In this document: positions 60,567 through 64,000 of the stretch, one piece after another | Numbering within the stretch: position 1 is the stretch's first letter | Layout: each line of letters opens with the position of its first letter | Source of the DNA: Trichopria drosophilae | Taxonomy: Eukaryota > Arthropoda > Insecta > Hymenoptera > Diapriidae | DNA length: 64,000 nt | NCBI GenBank assembly: GCA_030407085.1 | Contig: CM059586.1 | Location: 27,081,501 to 27,145,500, forward strand | Direction: 5' to 3' | Position numbers and translations under genes: made by a program | Notes under the pieces: generated by a model | Told to the model about the DNA's origin: nothing | The model's input: the letters and a program-made list of their open reading frames with translations, nothing else | The model's database searches: none

Positions 60567-60939
60567 AAATGTTATAAGAATGAGGGTAGTAAGATACATA
60601 TAATAGGAATTATTAATAATGGGAATGGAACTTTTGGGTAATATTCTAAACGTAAGTGTTTTAAATATAAATTTTAAGTAATAATAAATTTCTTATTATT
60701 CCACATTTAAGGTACGAAATATATTGCAAGCTCCTTATGTTGTACTGTTCTTGTTCAGGAAGACAGCAATGCACGTTGTGTTGCTAGTGATCCAGGCGCT
60801 GTTAGATCTTAGTAGCATCTTTTGCAGTAGAATGAATGCAAATTAAATTACTGCAGATCGATAGGCAAATGGAATTAGGCAAAATATGATATGATGTTTA
60901 TTTGTAAACAAAATATAAGAGCGTACTTTCTTAATCTGA
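60567..60939. other. AT-rich stretch after the gene remnant
   Basis: No further exon is recognised. No polyadenylation site is claimed. Confidence 0.3.
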
Positions 60940-61950
60940 ATCAGTGAAAATTTCGCCAAATGCGTTAGCGAAAACAATTTTCGCTATTAAATCAGTCAAT
61001 TTCACTGTTTAACTAGTCGAAATATTGTATTTACTCAAACTCCTGCAGAACTCAACCCTAATGCCCACTATTTTACTGATTCTTCAGTTGTACATTCTAT
61101 TAACACCGATCACTGAATATAACCAGTGATCTGCTTTTCATTCTACATAAAACTGAACATCTATATACAATTTCAATAAAATAAATTTTAAGGCTGCACG
61201 AACTTTATTCCTCGAATTTGAGAACGTTTTTCTGGACTAAGAAGTTTTTATAAGGGGAAGGTAAATAAATGTTCTGTGTTGTTTTTTGCGCTTTCATAAT
61301 CTCATTTAAGTTCCACAAGTTGCCCATGCGAAAAATTGAATAACAGCCATCTGTTTCAGGTATTCTTTATAATGTCTATCGTAATTGTTCGTTTTTAACC
61401 ATTTTTATAACCTTTAAAATTGCATGCAAGTGCTACTATATAGTTTGAGGGCATTGTACAAAGTTATATTAGCTATGTTTGTATTATAGATTTTGCTTAA
61501 ATTTACTGAATAGATTAATTGTACTAGAAAATTAGCTTCTATTTACCACACGCAATATGCGAAACTATTAAGTGTTTATGACAATTAAAATACTTTTATT
61601 AGCTTTGTGTACTACTTAAGATGAGTAGGAGCTGATTTTTTAGCGCAAACCGTCCATGCAGTCAATTCTAGCTAAATTCGCTTAATTGATCAGTTAGTAA
61701 GCATTATATTGCAGTGAAATAGACACTGTTTTCCAATGAAAACCACTGATTACCGGCACAAAGCATATGGTTTGATTACCAGTGATTTTAGTGAAATTCG
61801 TCTAATCTATCAGTTAGTAAACACTTTATACCCGTAAAAACACGTGATTTCATTCTACTGATTTCAGTCAAATTCACTGGATCGATCAGTGAATAGGCAT
61901 TGTTTTGAAGCGGCAGAAATATGATTTCATTTCAGTGAATATTGTTTTTT
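60940..61950. repeat. Degenerate CAGTGA-word repeats
   Basis: CAGTGAAATT, GATCAGTTAGTAAGCATT and complements recur at uneven spacing (for example starts near 61687, 61807 and 61883, about 120 and 76 bp apart), with outliers at 60945-61020 and 61115-61140. Similar words occur at 37600-37685. It is probably a heavily decayed tandem or foldback repeat. Confidence 0.45.
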
Positions 61951-63757
61951 TTCGGTAATGTTCATCAATTCGTTTCGAAAAAGCACCCATGAAAGTAGTC
62001 AATTAGATTCATTAAATTTTTTTGTTAGCTATTTTGCAACGATTAGCAAGACAGTTGTACCATGCCGAGAGAAAAATTACTGCATTAATGAGTTAGTTTC
62101 CAATGAAAAAACTTCCATTCACATTAAATGTTGCAGATACCTAAAGTAAATTTCTGCATATAATAGTATAATAATTACTTACGCTGCAAAATAAAGCAAA
62201 GTTATACAAAATTAGTTTCACAATATGTTTTCTATCATTTTATAATTGCTGAAGGCAATAAATCTAAATCTTAATTTTGCGACTTGACTTAATATACAGA
62301 ATGGCCTATACAACGTTCAAAAGCTCTTGAACTAGGCTTGTGTGCAATTTTTAAATTTTATTTTAGTTTGTTTCCACATTAATAGAACATAAATTTCTGT
62401 TTATTTTACTTTTTTTCCTTTAAGTTATGGAAGAAACTGCGAAGTGCGAACCCCTCCAAATTGTGCCCAACTAAGCTAAGTGTGGTTTTGGGCGTGTGCG
62501 TTCGCGTGTATAGATCAAGTTTACTTAATTTACTTAATATTAGTTATGTATGTATACTTGACAAGCATACAAGGCAAGCTCTTGAAGGCGGAACATAGTA
62601 AGTCGCAGCAATCCGCAGTAAGCTACTTTGAATGACTGAAAGATACTTGCAGTTCATCATATATCTTGATTACTGTGAAGTGACATTTAGTATAATAAAG
62701 CAAAGGAGTTAATTAATCGTTGACATTAATAATAGTTGCTAAAGGACATAAAAAGATAAACCTTTGAAAAATGTCTCCTCATCAAATAAATTACACAGAA
62801 TTACTAAAATTGAATTTGATAATAAATTAGAAAAAGTGATAGATGTCAATATTATTTTACATGCCAATTGTTTTAATTTTTTTCCATTCATATACATTTA
62901 AAGTCATTAAAAGAGATGAACTCTTCGCAGAAATATTTCACCAAAACTCAGTATTAAAGTAGATTGAAAAAGTTGTCATTTGGACGTCCTCAGGAGTCCC
63001 CCAGGACATCCCGGGACGGATTGTGCTGTTTGGGGCATACCGATCTGAACGAAAAAAGTCGAAGTTAATTCAGTTTAACTCAGCTTACTATTTTTACCAG
63101 CGTTTTCCGTTAAACGATTTGGACTTGGATTCTAAACATAAAACAAATTACTGTTTACCCGAAATGATGGCAAATCTTGGTATAATAAAAATTTGTTCTA
63201 AATGACCATCTGAAATGAGAAAATCTCGTCAAAAATGACTAATGAAATCATTTTTTGGTGTCTTTTTCACGATATGGTTTCTTTCATATACCTAATTTTG
63301 TGCGTGGACCCCCTCCCCATAAGTGATTGTAGTGATTTTTGTTGGGAAAGTATCTTTCAATAGAAGAAAGATATCGACCTAGACATCCTGTATGAAAGAT
63401 GGAAATTAGGGATTAAACTACTCCCAAAATGATTTGTGGTTCGGCTGTTTCATCCCTTGAATATGTTTTCCGCAATTAAAAAAATACGTGTCTCTTAGTT
63501 TTCATGTTTTACAACATATTCAAGTTTCATATAAATCGGAGAGGTAAACCGTCGGATGACGCACCTGTTCGAAATCGAAAAATGGACAAGGTGCATTTGA
63601 TGTATTTTGGCCTCTTGAAAACGAATATCATATCAAAAATTGGCGTTAGGTCGTATCTTGGCCGCTGTTTCGAAAAAAACTGCCAAAAAACGCGTTTTGG
63701 CGGAGGGGGTCTGGGAGGCGGAGTCTAGTCTAACCTCCAACCATTCAGATAGCACAT
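61951..63757. other. AT-rich interval, nothing firmly recognised
   Basis: Frames at 61958-62149, 63023-63205 and 63504-63728 have no recognised motif. TAACCTCCAACCA at 63731-63743 anticipates, in inverse orientation, the GGTTGGAGGTTA of the element that follows. Confidence 0.35.
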
Positions 63758-64000
63758 GGGTTTAATTATCATCCATACCTCTGTGGTTGGAGGTTAGGTT
63801 AGTATAAAAAGGAGGGTCTGGGGGCGCAGCCCCCCACCACGCAAGCATCCCTAAGTCCACGTATTGTTTGAGGCAAAAGTCATTTGACTAAAGGAAAGAA
63901 TCAACTGCAAATGGCAATGATAATGCGTGGACCTAGGGATGCTTGCGTGATGGGGGGCTCCTAACCTCCAACCACAGAGATATGACTGATAATTAAACCC
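63758..64000. mobile_element. 243-bp TIR element at the window edge
   Basis: GGGTTTAATTATCATCCATA at 63758 is matched by the complement ending in GATAATTAAACCC at base 64000. CCTCTGTGGTTGGAGGTTAGG is shared by both arms with one change. An inner inverted pair (CACGCAAGCATCCCTAAGTCC at about 63837 against 63924-63955) and a GGGGGCGCAGCCCCC hairpin (63819-63833) add further folding. Because the right end falls on the last base, its flank and any target duplication are out of view, and the element might continue. Confidence 0.65.

Overview
The window is AT-rich, repeat-dense eukaryotic DNA with no complete protein-coding gene that I can support. It looks like intergenic or long-intron sequence from an arthropod, most likely an insect. 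The reasons are the dispersed GGTTAGG/TTAGG strings (the arthropod telomere motif), the many small palindromic DNA transposons with TA target duplications, and a short pogo-like element whose GC-rich interior I associate, from memory only, with hymenopteran genomes. Placement below insect is a guess. Nothing suggests bacterial or organellar DNA. The open reading frames are short, often use non-ATG starts, and mostly fall inside repeats.

Layout. 1-13 kb: a 24-bp repeat pair, a candidate 1-kb inverted-terminus element, the largest 'word-array' foldback element (5346-6004), a CACAG-ended MITE, a TCGACC-word family, a TTAGG tract, a second word-array element (11637-11915) and a second CACAG MITE (12315-12661). 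13-22 kb: a truncated pogo-like MITE, mostly featureless DNA, a long polypurine block with (AG)35, and scattered repeat units. 22-31 kb: a nested inverted repeat of about 120-bp units, a 1.1-kb foldback element (23256-24350), an element of about 1.45 kb carrying a spliced protein remnant (26665-28125), and a foldback element built around six exact 71-bp repeats (29185-30158). 31-38 kb: an inverted repeat holding a tRNA-like segment, a 67-bp palindrome, and two ATG/GAT satellite blocks split by a CpG-rich island. 38-50 kb: several TIR elements, the intact 271-bp pogo-like MITE, a hAT-like element, a third word-array element and a complex hairpin region. 50-64 kb: sparse, with a two-exon gene remnant (59833-60566), the fourth word-array element (58317-58783) and a TIR element that ends exactly at the window edge.

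The most interesting system is the word-array foldback family. Four copies end in G-R-GTGC, three of them are flanked by 8-bp target duplications, and each consists almost wholly of tandem words of about 16 bp (consensus near CCGACANTTCAAAAA) on one arm and their complement on the other. Two further arrays use different words (TCGACCGAAAAT; CGACAAAATCCCC). No transposase is visible for them here, so they must be moved in trans if they are still mobile. The only protein evidence in the window is two decayed exon sets, both inferred to be transposon-related.
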